Assembly: GCA_003990745.1 (NCBI GenBank) | Contig: RBNI01002732.1 | Coordinates: 1 to 17,689, forward strand | Direction: 5' to 3' | From: Jimgerdemannia flammicorona | Taxonomy: Eukaryota; Mucoromycota; Endogonomycetes; Endogonales; Endogonaceae | DNA: 17,689 nt | Part shown: positions 1 to 8,520 of the stretch, piece after piece | Layout of the letters: every line of letters begins with the position of its first letter | Numbering within the stretch: the first letter of the stretch is position 1 | Made by a program: the position numbers and the translations under genes | Notes under the pieces: model-generated | Databases searched by the model: none | Told to the model about the DNA's origin: nothing | What the model saw: the letters and a program-made list of their open reading frames with translations, nothing else

Positions 1-39
<39 letters not shown>
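1..39 (+). repeat. Poly(A) run, possible LINE tail
   Basis: The window opens with 39 uninterrupted A residues. A run of this kind is what a poly(A)-tailed retroelement leaves at its 3' end, and the window also ends where another LINE seems about to reach its tail. The body of any such element would lie upstream and is not visible, so a simple homopolymer is equally possible. Confidence 0.45.
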
Positions 40-40
<1 letters not shown>

Positions 41-93
41 AGCAATATTTAAAACTGAAACAACAAATTTACATACTAGACAAGAGACCCAGA

Positions 94-1500
94 CTAAATA
101 CCAACCAATGAACCTTCTATGCCAACACTCTCAATTTCACTTGTATCACTAATATCCTTCAACAGTTCTAAGTACCCTCCTGAGACATTAGAGATACTCT
201 CCTCAACCTTGCCTTGACTAGCTATAAATTTGACCCCATCTTCTACTGGTTGAAATTTTTGGTTTTTTAGACTAATTATAATAATCAAGCCTCTCTTGAG
301 GATATCTTGAAAGAGCAGCTAATTATTCTTATTCATTCACTTCAGTTTAACTTGGCAAATCTTTACTGGTCACTCATTAATAGTAACAGATGGCTATGAT
401 GAATTTACTTGGAGGACTGTAATGATTTTGCCATTAAGCTGTCTAAGGCTAAAGTTCTATTTATAAAGGTCATCAGGTTGTACACCTATTGTGGAGGCTA
501 AAGATTAAAGAGGATTTCAATTAATATTTAGTTTGATATTCACTCAAAGGTTTATATTTTTACTTACTAAAAAGTCTATACAATATATTATCTTGTTTCT
601 TTATTTAAGTCTTCTGTACTAGTCTGGCCTTCATCTTCATATAGATCACTACTCTCTTTCTCAGCCAACTTTTTACTATGACATTAGCCAGCTCTACAAT
701 AGATTCAAAATTTGTAAAGTAGTATAATTGCCTCCTCAAACAGCTTAGCATGGGGCAATGATGGATTTGAAAGAGTGCCTGCTGTTATGGTCTCAAAGTC
801 TCTGCTAATGACAATTAGAAAAGAGTGAAAGCTGAGACTACTGTGAAGAGTATTCAAATGGATTTCAATCTGACCAAGATGATGATATATAGACTATTTG
901 GTCTCAGTCTTGATACACTTAGAGTTTGCAGAGATGTTAGCTGTAGGATGCCTCTTCAAACTTGCCAAGCTCCTATTTCTCAACTGCTGTTCTTTGTCTA
1001 TATTGGTTGTGAGTTGCAAATCCTCTTCAGGAGTACAATTTTTATACATCTCACTTAAGAAGCTTGCAGACCAAGTAATTGCCTACTTTTAAGAGATCTC
1101 AGGAGAGGAGCTTGAGATAGCAGAGCTTAGAGATATAGCAGCAATCTTGACAAAGCTTAAAGAGGCAGTAGTGGTCTCAGTAGAGCATGAAGAGGTAAGA
1201 GTAGCTTTGGTTGAAACAGCCTCAGTTGAAGCAGTTGTAATTTCAGTGAGACTTGAGAGGGTGGCAGTATATAATCTCTTGAACTCTACTATAGTAATAG
1301 AAAACTTCTTATATTGGAATTGGTTCCACTTATTGAATTTGCCATAGTTGTTCATAGAAGTGGCCAGACCAATATAGGTGAAGATAAAGTTGGCTGATAT
1401 GTTGAACTTTTCAGCCAAGTGCTTGATTGAATATTGGAAAGAGTAAAGCTCTTCTATTATAGCATTATAGAGTTCAAGAGAGGTTCTTGGATATTTTTTA
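94..1500 (-). pseudogene. Decayed unrecognised reading frame, minus strand
   Basis: Read on the minus strand from about 1500 down to 94, the sequence keeps protein-like stretches broken by stops and frame changes. The upstream part (about 1490-1089) starts with a segment containing HLAEKFNISANFIFTYIGLA, which looks like a helix-turn-helix, followed by NKWNQFQYKKF. A Ser/Thr/Ala-rich tail follows. The far end (288-94) reads as a plausible C-terminus beginning IIIISLKNQKFQPVEDGVKF and ending at a stop at about 94. The piece between (about 600-289) also reads as broken coding sequence. I cannot name the family. It could be a degraded transposon protein or a decayed host gene. Base composition is A+T-rich and CpG-poor, like the surrounding repeats. 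No intact start or single open frame remains. Confidence 0.45.
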
Positions 1501-1740
1501 TATTTTTATCAAGATAAGAGTGACTAAAGAGTTATTTTAAAGAGTATGTTTGATATATTTATATTTACTATTTTCGCATTTACATTTGCATATATTATAT
1601 GAATAAATTTAATTAAATATACTATAATTGTAGTTTGTTGAAATTGAATACTAAGTGCTGATTTTGCTAGATTTGTATTCAATTAAATAGGTGAAATTGG
1701 AGAACTTTGATCATTTAATTGAATCTATTTTGGGGGTTGA
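1500..1740. other. A+T-rich spacer with a 12-bp inverted repeat
   Basis: No coding potential is seen here. ATTCAATTAAAT at 1677-1688 is matched by its reverse complement ATTTAATTGAAT at 1713-1724, with 24 bases between. The rest is low-complexity A+T-rich sequence next to the LTR-like block that follows. Confidence 0.5.
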
Positions 1741-2110
1741 CACAGGTGACTGCACTTGCTGGAAAGCTCACCAAAGCAAGAGGGTCCTATCATAGGTACT
1801 GATAACCTGCAGGTAACTTATAATGGATACTTGATGCCCAAGGTCAGCTGACTCTATATATAACCCATAATATACTAAGATAATATCTTATTAGTAATAA
1901 CAAAAGAAAGAAAGTGCTGCACCAAAATAAGTATACCCCAGATATAGCCAAAGGTACCAGAAACTATGAAAAAGTAGAGAAGACACTGATCCAATATTAA
2001 TAAAGAGGTAACTCATCACTATTACCTCATTTCTACTACTCTGTAATAGATATAGTAAACTAACCTGAGGTATTAATTGTGGAAGTGGACTTGGAAGGTT
2101 ATCTATCAAA
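1741..2110 (+). repeat. Possible solo LTR or LTR fragment
   Basis: This block is less A+T-rich than its neighbours and carries promoter-like elements in the order found in an LTR. A TATA box TATATATAA lies at 1854-1862 and an AATAAA at 1999-2004, about 140 bases apart. No coding sequence is present. The edges are uncertain; the left edge could be as far out as TGTTGAAATTG near 1637. No second copy is in the window, so the call rests on layout only and could be wrong. Confidence 0.3.
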
Positions 2111-2893
2111 ATATTATAACTAGTAAGATAGTAGAGAAAGATATATATAATTATAACTTAGCTAAAGAACTTATCTCTTAGATAGTAATATAGCTAAATT
2201 TGGCTATAAATTTTTAAAAATTCATAAGTCTGAAAATTATAATAACTTTATAAAAATATTTTAGCTATTGATTTTATTTTATTTTTTTTACCTTTGAGTA
2301 AAGTTTTATTATAAAAAAGAAAAAGAAAATATAACCTTTTTTTTTTAATAAAAAAATCACTACTAAAAGATATTTCTATATATTATCTAAAGATAATAGA
2401 GAGAGAAAATTATAAATTCTATAAGTTAAAATATCTTATAGTTATTTAAACTATTCCTTATATTGATTTATAAATAAATTTGTAAATAAAAAAAAAAAAT
2501 TGAATAAAAAATTTTTTTTATTAAAAACCTTATATTAAATATTATGTCAAAAAAAAAATTTAAAAATTTTATATTAAATATTATATCAAAAAAAAATTAA
2601 AATATTAAACAAATTTATCTATATCTGATTATGATATAAGGAATAAATAAGTTTTACTACTTCTTATAGATAAATATTTTATTATTTAAATAGACTATTT
2701 AATTTTTATTAGTTATTAACTATATAAGTAAATCTAAAAAAAACAAATCTATATTTAATAAATTATAAAGTTTTAGATTTATAATATAATTATTATATAA
2801 ATATAAATAAAAGCATTATAATAGAATTATAACTATTTAAGATAGTATAAAATATTTTAAAAAAACTTAAAAATAATTTAAAACTAATTATAT
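2110..2893. other. Extremely A+T-rich block, no gene
   Basis: This stretch is almost entirely A and T, with long A-runs and T-runs (for example 2280-2345 and 2487-2600). It has no open frame of note, no RNA gene that I can see and almost no CpG. It separates the possible solo LTR on the left from gypsy element A on the right. It may be a repeat mutated nearly to completion, or a native A+T-rich spacer. Confidence 0.7.
2523..2600. repeat. 39-bp tandem duplication, two copies
   Basis: Two adjacent units with a period of 39 bases lie at 2523-2561 and about 2562-2600. Both begin AAAAA, continue with the shared core TTATATTAAATATTAT and end in TCAAAAAAAAA. They differ by a few transitions (CC against TT after the leading A-run, and ATGTC against ATATC), all of C/T or G/A type. 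This looks like slippage or local duplication inside the A+T-rich block. Confidence 0.8.
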
Positions 2894-3042
2894 TGTGATG
2901 AGCAATAGAATTACATTGCCAAAATGATAAATTAGCCATATACTATATCTAGTGTACTAAGTAATCAAGACTGCTTTACTGCATCAACTTATATATTTAG
3001 CCAGAGATACCAGAAACAGTATGTTTACCTATACTCTCTAGG

Positions 3043-3096
3043 TATACTATACCCTCAAGATACACTGTACCCTTAAGGTACACTATACTCTTAAGG
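3043..3096 (+). repeat. 18-bp tandem repeat, three units, in LTR
   Basis: Three consecutive 18-base units lie at 3043-3060, 3061-3078 and 3079-3096, of the form TACACTATACCCTTAAGG with a few transitions between copies. They sit about 60 bases upstream of the TATA box, which is where U3 enhancer repeats are usually found. Confidence 0.85.
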
Positions 3097-3106
3097 AATA
3101 CTTACC

Positions 3107-3134
3107 ATAGTTAGCAATCTATAGTTAGCAATAT
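3107..3134 (+). repeat. 14-bp direct repeat, two units, in LTR
   Basis: ATAGTTAGCAATCT (3107-3120) is followed at once by ATAGTTAGCAATAT (3121-3134). The pair lies between the 18-bp repeats and the TATA box and is probably part of the same U3 control region. Confidence 0.85.
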
Positions 3135-3158
3135 AGTAACCAATAGTAACTACAACTG

Positions 3159-3190
3159 TATAAAATACCCCAGAGATAAGAGTGAATAAA
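3159..3190 (+). promoter_or_regulatory. TATA box and AATAAA of element A LTR
   Basis: TATAAAATA at 3159-3167 is a good TATA box, and AATAAA at 3185-3190 could be the polyadenylation signal used in the 3' LTR copy. They are only about 20 bases apart. Transcription would then start at or just after the AATAAA, leaving it in U3 of the 3' copy or making R very short. Confidence 0.5.
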
Positions 3191-3921
3191 CCTTAGTCTG
3201 AAATTTGAATCCAAAGCAAAAGACAAGTCTGTCTATTATACTTCAAGAGGAACTCTACAGCCACTGCTAAGAGATTGTGAGCTTTGCCATTCCATTTCCA
3301 CTCTGGTCTCCTTTCCAATATAAAGCCTTGGTTGCTTGCCAGATAAGCCTGAAGAAATCTGCCAAGTTTAAGGAAGAACTTCACCACCTTTTGAGTAATC
3401 TGCCACTTAAGGAATAAGCTACTGTTTCTGAGTTATCTGCATTCCCAGATAGCCTTAAAGAATCTTGCTACAAGTCAGTCTCTTGATACAACTTCACAGT
3501 AATCTGTTTACATAAACAAAGCTGGTCTTTGTCATAACTTACCAAGAATCTGAGTTATTATTCTCAGAAGAACCTTGCTGATTCAGGAAGAATCTATGAC
3601 ATCTGAGTTACTCAAGTTATCTGAATTATCTACCATCCAAGTTATTAGTTTGTTCTCAGTGAGCCTGATTTAGAAAATCTACTACCAGAATTATTTCCAA
3701 TTGTCACTTAAGAAGAAAACCACTAAATTACCAGATTGCACTATATAAGGAACTGCTTATACTATATATGAAATTCCACCAATTCCCAATTGACCCAAGA
3801 AGGAAACCCATTCACAAATCACTGCTATATCCAGAGAACTGTCTTAATAAAGAAATCTGACAAAATCAACTATTATATCCAGAACTTGACTATTATACTA
3901 CTAAATATCAAAAATATTTTA

Positions 3922-3958
3922 TTACTTTTAACAAAGTAACTGGGGGCTCAAGCTGAAC
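3922..3958 (+). other. LTR/leader junction with hairpin and candidate PBS
   Basis: TTACTTT (3922-3928) and AAAGTAA (3933-3939) form a perfect 7-bp stem around a TAAC loop at the presumed LTR end. TGGGGGCTCAAGCTG starts at 3941, beginning with the TGG complementary to a tRNA CCA end. Its first nine bases match the start of the tRNA-Pro primer site known from murine leukaemia virus. The match then stops, so the primer tRNA is uncertain. Confidence 0.5.
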
Positions 3959-4049
3959 TACATCAATCCCCAATCTTGTAATTTGCCTCTATTGAGCCAG
4001 GCATATTACATTTGTAGACTCAATTGGAAAAGGTTTCAAATTGATATGA

Positions 4050-5970
4050 CTTTTTAGCTCACAAGAACCCACAGTCAAACTGGATATATTTGATACAACA
4101 GCAATCTCTACCACCACAGGAGAACTAGTTATCACCAGTATCTGGACAGAAAGAGAAGTAATTACATCAAGACTTGCTAACTACTCAGCATCAGAAGGAT
4201 CCCAACAAGAACCAGAAGTCAATATAACCAGAGATCCCCAAGCAGATCAATTAAACAATATAGGTAGCCCTGCTAGATACTGTAGAGAACTTGCCAAAGA
4301 ACTAAAAGATCTTATTACACAAGCTCAAAATTGTGTAGCCAGATACCCCACAGCAATCCCACCAATCTCACCTATTGAATCCTTATCACCAGCTCTTGCA
4401 GAACTAAAAGTAGCTCCTACAAGAATACCCAGGCTTATTCTACTTCATCCAAGGCTCTGAACACTATCCTCAAGATACCCAAGCAACTCCATCTTCAGTG
4501 ACAGTTCAGAAAGTGAATCTGAATCAAAATCTGGACCAGAACTAGAATTAGAAGAAAGTGATGATAAAATGGCCACCTTACTGCCAACTTTTGCAAGATA
4601 TTCAGAGGAAGACCTCAGAGAATTCTCTGATGGAATTGAAGGAATTGCAGTCCTGAGAAATCTCTCAGATGAAAGAAAAATTGCCATCTATAAGGCCCAG
4701 CTCAGAGAACCAGCTAGAGGAATTTTCTACTAAACAGCAAATGACCCACATTCAGAACTGGTGAGACAGATACAAGCAGCAGTATCTTATGAGCTAGAAT
4801 ATGTAGCTATGGTCCACTGGCTCATTGAAAAGTATGCAGGAAATGATACCTGTCATAAGGCTCAAGAATCTATCATAGAGATAAAGATGAATCTTGGAGA
4901 ATCACTTAGAGCTTTCTTCACAAGAATTCAGAAGAGAATGCATGCTGCCAGGTTCAATACTACCAACCAGAACATTATAGATCCAATGACCTTCATGAAT
5001 GGGATTCCTCCAAATATTGCTCAGCATGTCTGTATCCTAGGTATCAGAAGGTCTGAAGAGTAAGTAGATACAGCCCAAGGATTTTTTGATATCAGACAAG
5101 GAACTACCTAGAGTGACTATAGCAAAAAGGATGATAAGGAAGATATCCTGGTCAAAGCTCTACAAGGACTCCTCCAAGGACAAGAGAGATCTGAAGAAAG
5201 AAGGCCAGCTAAAGAAAGAAAGAAGAATAAGAGTGAAATTCAAGACCTCAGCTCCAAGTTGGACTGATTGATTGGACAGATTGAAAAACTCACCACATGT
5301 AAAAATCAGAGCTACCAAGACTACAGAGGATACCCACCATAGAGGAGTCAAGGTTATCCATCCAGAGATAACAGAAGCTATCAGTAAGAAGAAAGAAGAT
5401 ATTCTGTCCAAGACAGAGCCCAAGTCTAATGCTTCTACTGTGGATAATTCAGATACTATGCCACTAAATGTGACAACAAAAGAAGTGACCAAAGGGATTC
5501 AGAACTACTAAACCAAAGGAATGATACTCAGTACAAGAAGGCCAAAGTCCATCCTGTTGAAGACTTTGAAGAAGCAAGCAATAGTGAAGACTATAGACCT
5601 GTACCCTATCAAGGTTACCACTCAGAAAAAGTTTACTCAGCAGAAAAAAAGATGTGATCTGTAGAAAGGCTATTCAGGAATATCAGCTAAAGAATTATTC
5701 AAGAAGAAGATAAAGAACATAAAGAGAAGTAAGTGAAAACACCTCCCTAGACTCTCTTACCTTTTGTCTCTGAGAGAAATGAGTTGCTACTAGAGGATGA
5801 AGAAATGGAATAAGAAGAACAAAAAACTACTGCCCCAAAACCCAAGAAGAAGTACACCCCAAAGACCATGCTCAGAGACATCTATAATAATGCCTGGTAG
5901 AAGATTCAAGAGGCCAAGATAGAAGTCCCTCTCCTGCAGTTCCTGCAACTGATACCAGCTGGAGTTCAAA
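4050..5970 (+). pseudogene. gag: Gag of element A, interrupted by stops
   Basis: Gag is the structural protein that packages element RNA. It reads in one frame (frame 3) from about 4050 to about 5970 with in-frame stops, including 4458 and those after 4730, 5060 and 5108. The N-terminal third is Ser/Glu-rich around 4495-4560. A helical capsid-like part (about 4570-5063) includes AVSYELEYVAMVHWLIEKYA. A charged Lys/Glu-rich stretch follows (5110-5270), then a zinc knuckle at about 5430-5471. The knuckle keeps all three cysteines (CFYCG and ATKC), but the histidine position is Tyr and a stop falls inside it. The last part (about 5850-5970) has RDIYNNAW and KIEVPLLQFLQLIPA, which resemble the segment just before protease in many Ty3/gypsy polyproteins. 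No convincing start codon is seen; the true start may have been lost. Confidence 0.85.
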
Positions 5971-6474
5971 ACAATTGCTGAGAACCACCAGGTCCAGCAC
6001 TGGTCAAGTTCCCATCCCATAGTAAGAGCTAGTCCCCACATCTATTCAGACTATAGAGAGATATATCAGTATCTACTTATATGGAGATATTGGAGGACAA
6101 AAGGTGAAAATCCTCATAGACATAAGAGTAGCTATCTGTGTCATTGCTAAACAATTCCTGGACACCCTCCAATGGCTCATTGATAGACCATCCAACCTCA
6201 GTATCATAGTAGCAGATGGAGCCTAAACTCAACCCCTTGGAGAAGTATAAAACATTACTATCTCCCTGGGACACATTTAGTTCTCTATCCCAAAAGCTAT
6301 TATCACTAAAGCTGTCACCTATGATATGATCCTTGGTACCAACTGGATGAAGGAAATGAATGTAGTTGTTAATATCAGTCAACAAGTACTCAAGTTTGAC
6401 TACTGAGGCAAAAAGTATAGAGTTAAGGTGACCAGCTATGAACAATCAAAGAAGAAGAAGAAGGTTACCATCTA
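5970..6474 (+). pseudogene. pol: Retroviral-type aspartic protease of element A
   Basis: This segment (frame 2, one step back from gag) would be the aspartic protease that cuts the Gag-Pol polyprotein. GDIGGQKVKILID lies at about 6083-6121 where the flap-forming strand and catalytic loop belong, and ILGTNWM (about 6332-6352) matches the C-terminal ILG motif of gypsy proteases. The catalytic Asp-Thr/Ser-Gly triad instead reads Asp-Ile-Arg, explained by one C-to-T and one G-to-A change, so the enzyme would be dead. Several stops interrupt the domain (for example after 6020). The gag-to-protease step could be a natural -1 frameshift site or a small deletion; no clear slippery heptamer plus stem was identified. 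Confidence 0.85.
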
Positions 6475-7410
6475 GGAAGAATATACCAGTAGTGAAGAAT
6501 CTACTATAGAAGAGGAAGAAGAATCTGAAGATAGAAGTAATCCCAGACTCAATCTCCAAATTAACCTAGTGGATGATAGACCAGAAGATAATGTCTGGGT
6601 CAAGAACACTGTCCCCATTACTATCAGAGCTATTGCAGAAGAAATCAAAGGATGTCCCACCTGCCTTAAGAGACACAAGTGCTCTGAGCACTCCTCCAAG
6701 ATCATTGGGATAAGGAATTCGCCTGACACAGCCTGCTCAGAGTGCAGAAAGAAGAAGAGAAATGCAGACATGTTCCAGAAACACCTGCAACTGAAGCAGC
6801 AGAAGTATAAGCAATTTGGGGCCAAGAATTATCTGAGGAAAAAGAAGTTCCTGACCAAGAAGTTCCTGAACAAGAAGCACCTAAAGAAGAAGAGGTCCCT
6901 GAACTCATTCCCTGGGATAACCCTTGCTGGACACTACCTGAAGACAATGACCCTTGGGATATAGAAGAAGGATCCAGTATAATCCCCATTATTCCCAAGA
7001 AAAAAACTCACCAAGAGAGGGCATTTCAGCTAGGAAGATGTCCACACCAAATTGTCTTTCACTCTCTCTGAGACTACTGCTACCAGTGCCATCTACTAGA
7101 TCAACAGGAGAGACAGAGACTCCAGAGACCAGAACTCCTGAACACAGTTGCACAGTCAACTATCTTCCAAGAAGTTACTACTAAGTTGCAAAGCTGATTC
7201 AGAAGACAAGGTCTCTTCACCTGAACAGAAGTATACCTCTTGTCCACTCTTCTCCCAACTTATGACTAAGATGAGTACCGATTTCCAAGGCAATAAGAAA
7301 TCAACAACCAGGAACATCATTTCCAAGCAATGAGATATTGTAATCATGAAAGACACTCAGACTGCTAAGACTGCAACATCAGAAGATTCACCTCAGTCAT
7401 GATGTTGCAA
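6475..7410 (+). pseudogene. Acidic and Cys/His-rich pol region of unknown role
   Basis: Between protease and dUTPase lies about 900 bases of coding-like sequence with no family that I recognise. It reads in frame 2 to about 6755 and in frame 1 after that. It opens with a Ser/Glu-rich acidic stretch (6475-6540), then a cysteine-dense part with KGCPTCLKRHKCSEH (about 6644-6690) and a second cysteine pair near 6738-6750. A short repeat follows (EVPDQEVPEQEAPKEEEVPE, about 6844-6903), then a hydrophobic acidic segment with two tryptophans. After that come two more Cys/His clusters, at about 7039-7110 (RCPHQIVFH then CYQC) and about 7330-7380 (RYCNHERHSDC then DC). The spacing suggests zinc binding, but this is inference. 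Stops of all three kinds occur. Confidence 0.6.
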
Positions 7411-7418
7411 TCCATACC

Positions 7419-8146
7419 TTGAAGAGAGGAGACAACAGAGACCAGATCCAAAAAAGTCAGACCAAGAAGCCAGGAAAAAGGACCCTCAAGATCTATGATT
7501 TAGAAGAAGATATCCTAGCTCTCACCAGACATACAACCTGCCAAGAATGGGTAGAGAATGCCACCAACTTCATGGAAGCCCTAGACCCTACAGGAAAAAG
7601 AGAAATAAACTATCTCTGAGACCTCTCCACTGGAGCCAGATGGCCACACCTCAACCTCAGAGCTTGGAGGCTCTCTACTAGTGAAGCTTCAGCCCTAGGA
7701 CAGCCTGAACTTAGCAAGAATGTTGCCCAGTAGACCCTGCTGTACCCTAAGGCCAAATCCCTGACCAAAGCCCATCTAGAGGATATAGAATATGATCTTC
7801 ACAGTCTGGAGGATGAATCTATCAAGTTTGAAAAAATATTCATGATCAGAACTAGACTAGTTATGCAGCCATCTCAAGGAGCTTACATCCATCTAACCTC
7901 AAGGTCTGGACTTACCAGACAAGGAATAACTATAGAAGGAGAAACTATTGACCCAGGATATACAGGCAAAATCAAGATCATTCTATACAATAGTAGTACA
8001 GAATGATACTGAATCATTAGAGGACAGAAGATTGCCCAAGCAGTCTTCATGAAGGTCAAGGTCCTACAACTACAAGAAGTCTCTGAACTGACCAAAGGAA
8101 CAAGACAAGCCAAAGGATTTGGAAGTTCAGACAAGAAGAAAGTACA
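7419..8146 (+). pseudogene. dUTPase domain in pol of element A
   Basis: dUTPase hydrolyses dUTP to dUMP and pyrophosphate, keeping uracil out of newly made cDNA. In frame 3 the five motifs of the trimeric all-beta dUTPase family appear in order with normal spacing. Motif 1 is EYDLHS (YDL at 7791-7799). Motif 2 is SRSGLT (7899-7916). Motif 3 is ETIDPGYTGKIKIILYN (from 7941; the uracil-loop Asp is at 7950-7952 and the Tyr at 7959-7961). Motif 4 is RGQKIAQA (from 8019). The glycine-rich motif 5 is TRQAKGFGSS (8100-8129). The core is about 120 residues, the usual length. The segment 7419-7770 in the same frame is coding-like but not assigned. Two TGA stops (8004 and 8010) lie between motifs 3 and 4, others lie upstream, and the motif 5 Arg-Gly is Arg-Gln here. 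The motifs are otherwise well kept. Confidence 0.9.
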
Positions 8147-8520
8147 TCTCCTTCAAGTCAACCATCTCAAGAGGAATGTCCCCCAGAAAGTGTACCACCA
8201 ACCAGTCAAACTATACAAGAATCTCATTCTGGAGCCTGGAGAACAAACCATCTTCAAAATATTTGTACCACCTGATCCCAGAAACCATTTCTTTGAAACC
8301 AATGAAGATATCCTGTACCTAGATATGGAAGGACATACATTTCCTGACAAGATGTATCCAGTACACTCCTGAGTAACCAACCAAAGTTGAGAAACCATCA
8401 TCTTGCCAAAAGGAACCATTGTAGGGCATCTGGTGCCTTTTTTCAACCAAATTCATAGAGAAGTTTATGAACTAAACTTATTGAGAAATGACAAAAGGTC
8501 CCAGAAGAAAGGAAAGGCCC
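8147..8520 (+). pseudogene. Beta-rich linker between dUTPase and RT
   Basis: In the dUTPase frame (frame 3) the reading continues for about 120 residues after motif 5 with two or three stops. It alternates hydrophobic and polar residues, includes LEPGEQTIFKIFVPPDP (about 8235-8285), and ends with ILPKGTIVGHLVPFF (about 8400-8445). This pattern, ending in a Pro/Lys-Gly-Thr strand, resembles the stretch that precedes RT in many Ty3/gypsy polyproteins. No catalytic motif is seen. The frame then moves back by one base near 8500-8530 into the RT frame. Confidence 0.55.

Larger units (their letters stand above)
2894..3933 (+). repeat. Candidate 5' LTR of element A
   Basis: The block begins TGTGATGAGC right after the A+T-rich region and ends TTTTAACA just before the primer-binding site, giving the TG...CA ends expected of an LTR. 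It contains clustered short tandem repeats, then a TATA box at 3159-3167 and AATAAA at 3185-3190, consistent with a U3-R-U5 order. The stretch 3191-3930 holds no gene that I can support; if the boundaries are right it is an unusually long U5. With no 3' copy in the window, the boundaries rest on motif placement only. Confidence 0.5.

Noticed and set aside
3043..3134. Short repeats as a CRISPR-like array
   Set aside because: The units are directly adjacent with no unique spacers, and the context is a eukaryotic LTR.
3193..3387. Minus-strand 64-codon frame within the LTR
   Set aside because: Short, no motif, lies inside the candidate LTR; probably chance.
5272..5511. Plus-strand 79-codon open frame in frame 1
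   Set aside because: Frame 3 across the same bases carries the zinc knuckle and continues Gag; frame 1 is an out-of-frame shadow.
6040..6110. A programmed -1 frameshift signal between gag and protease
   Set aside because: The frame does step by -1 near here, but no clear slippery heptamer followed by a stable stem was identified, and other single-base steps occur all along this decayed copy.
6765..6964. Lys/Leu-rich second half of an open frame at 6569-6964
   Set aside because: The LTKKFLNKKHLKKK-type repeat is an out-of-frame reading of the EVPxQ repeat in frame 1. The first half (to about 6755) was kept as real.
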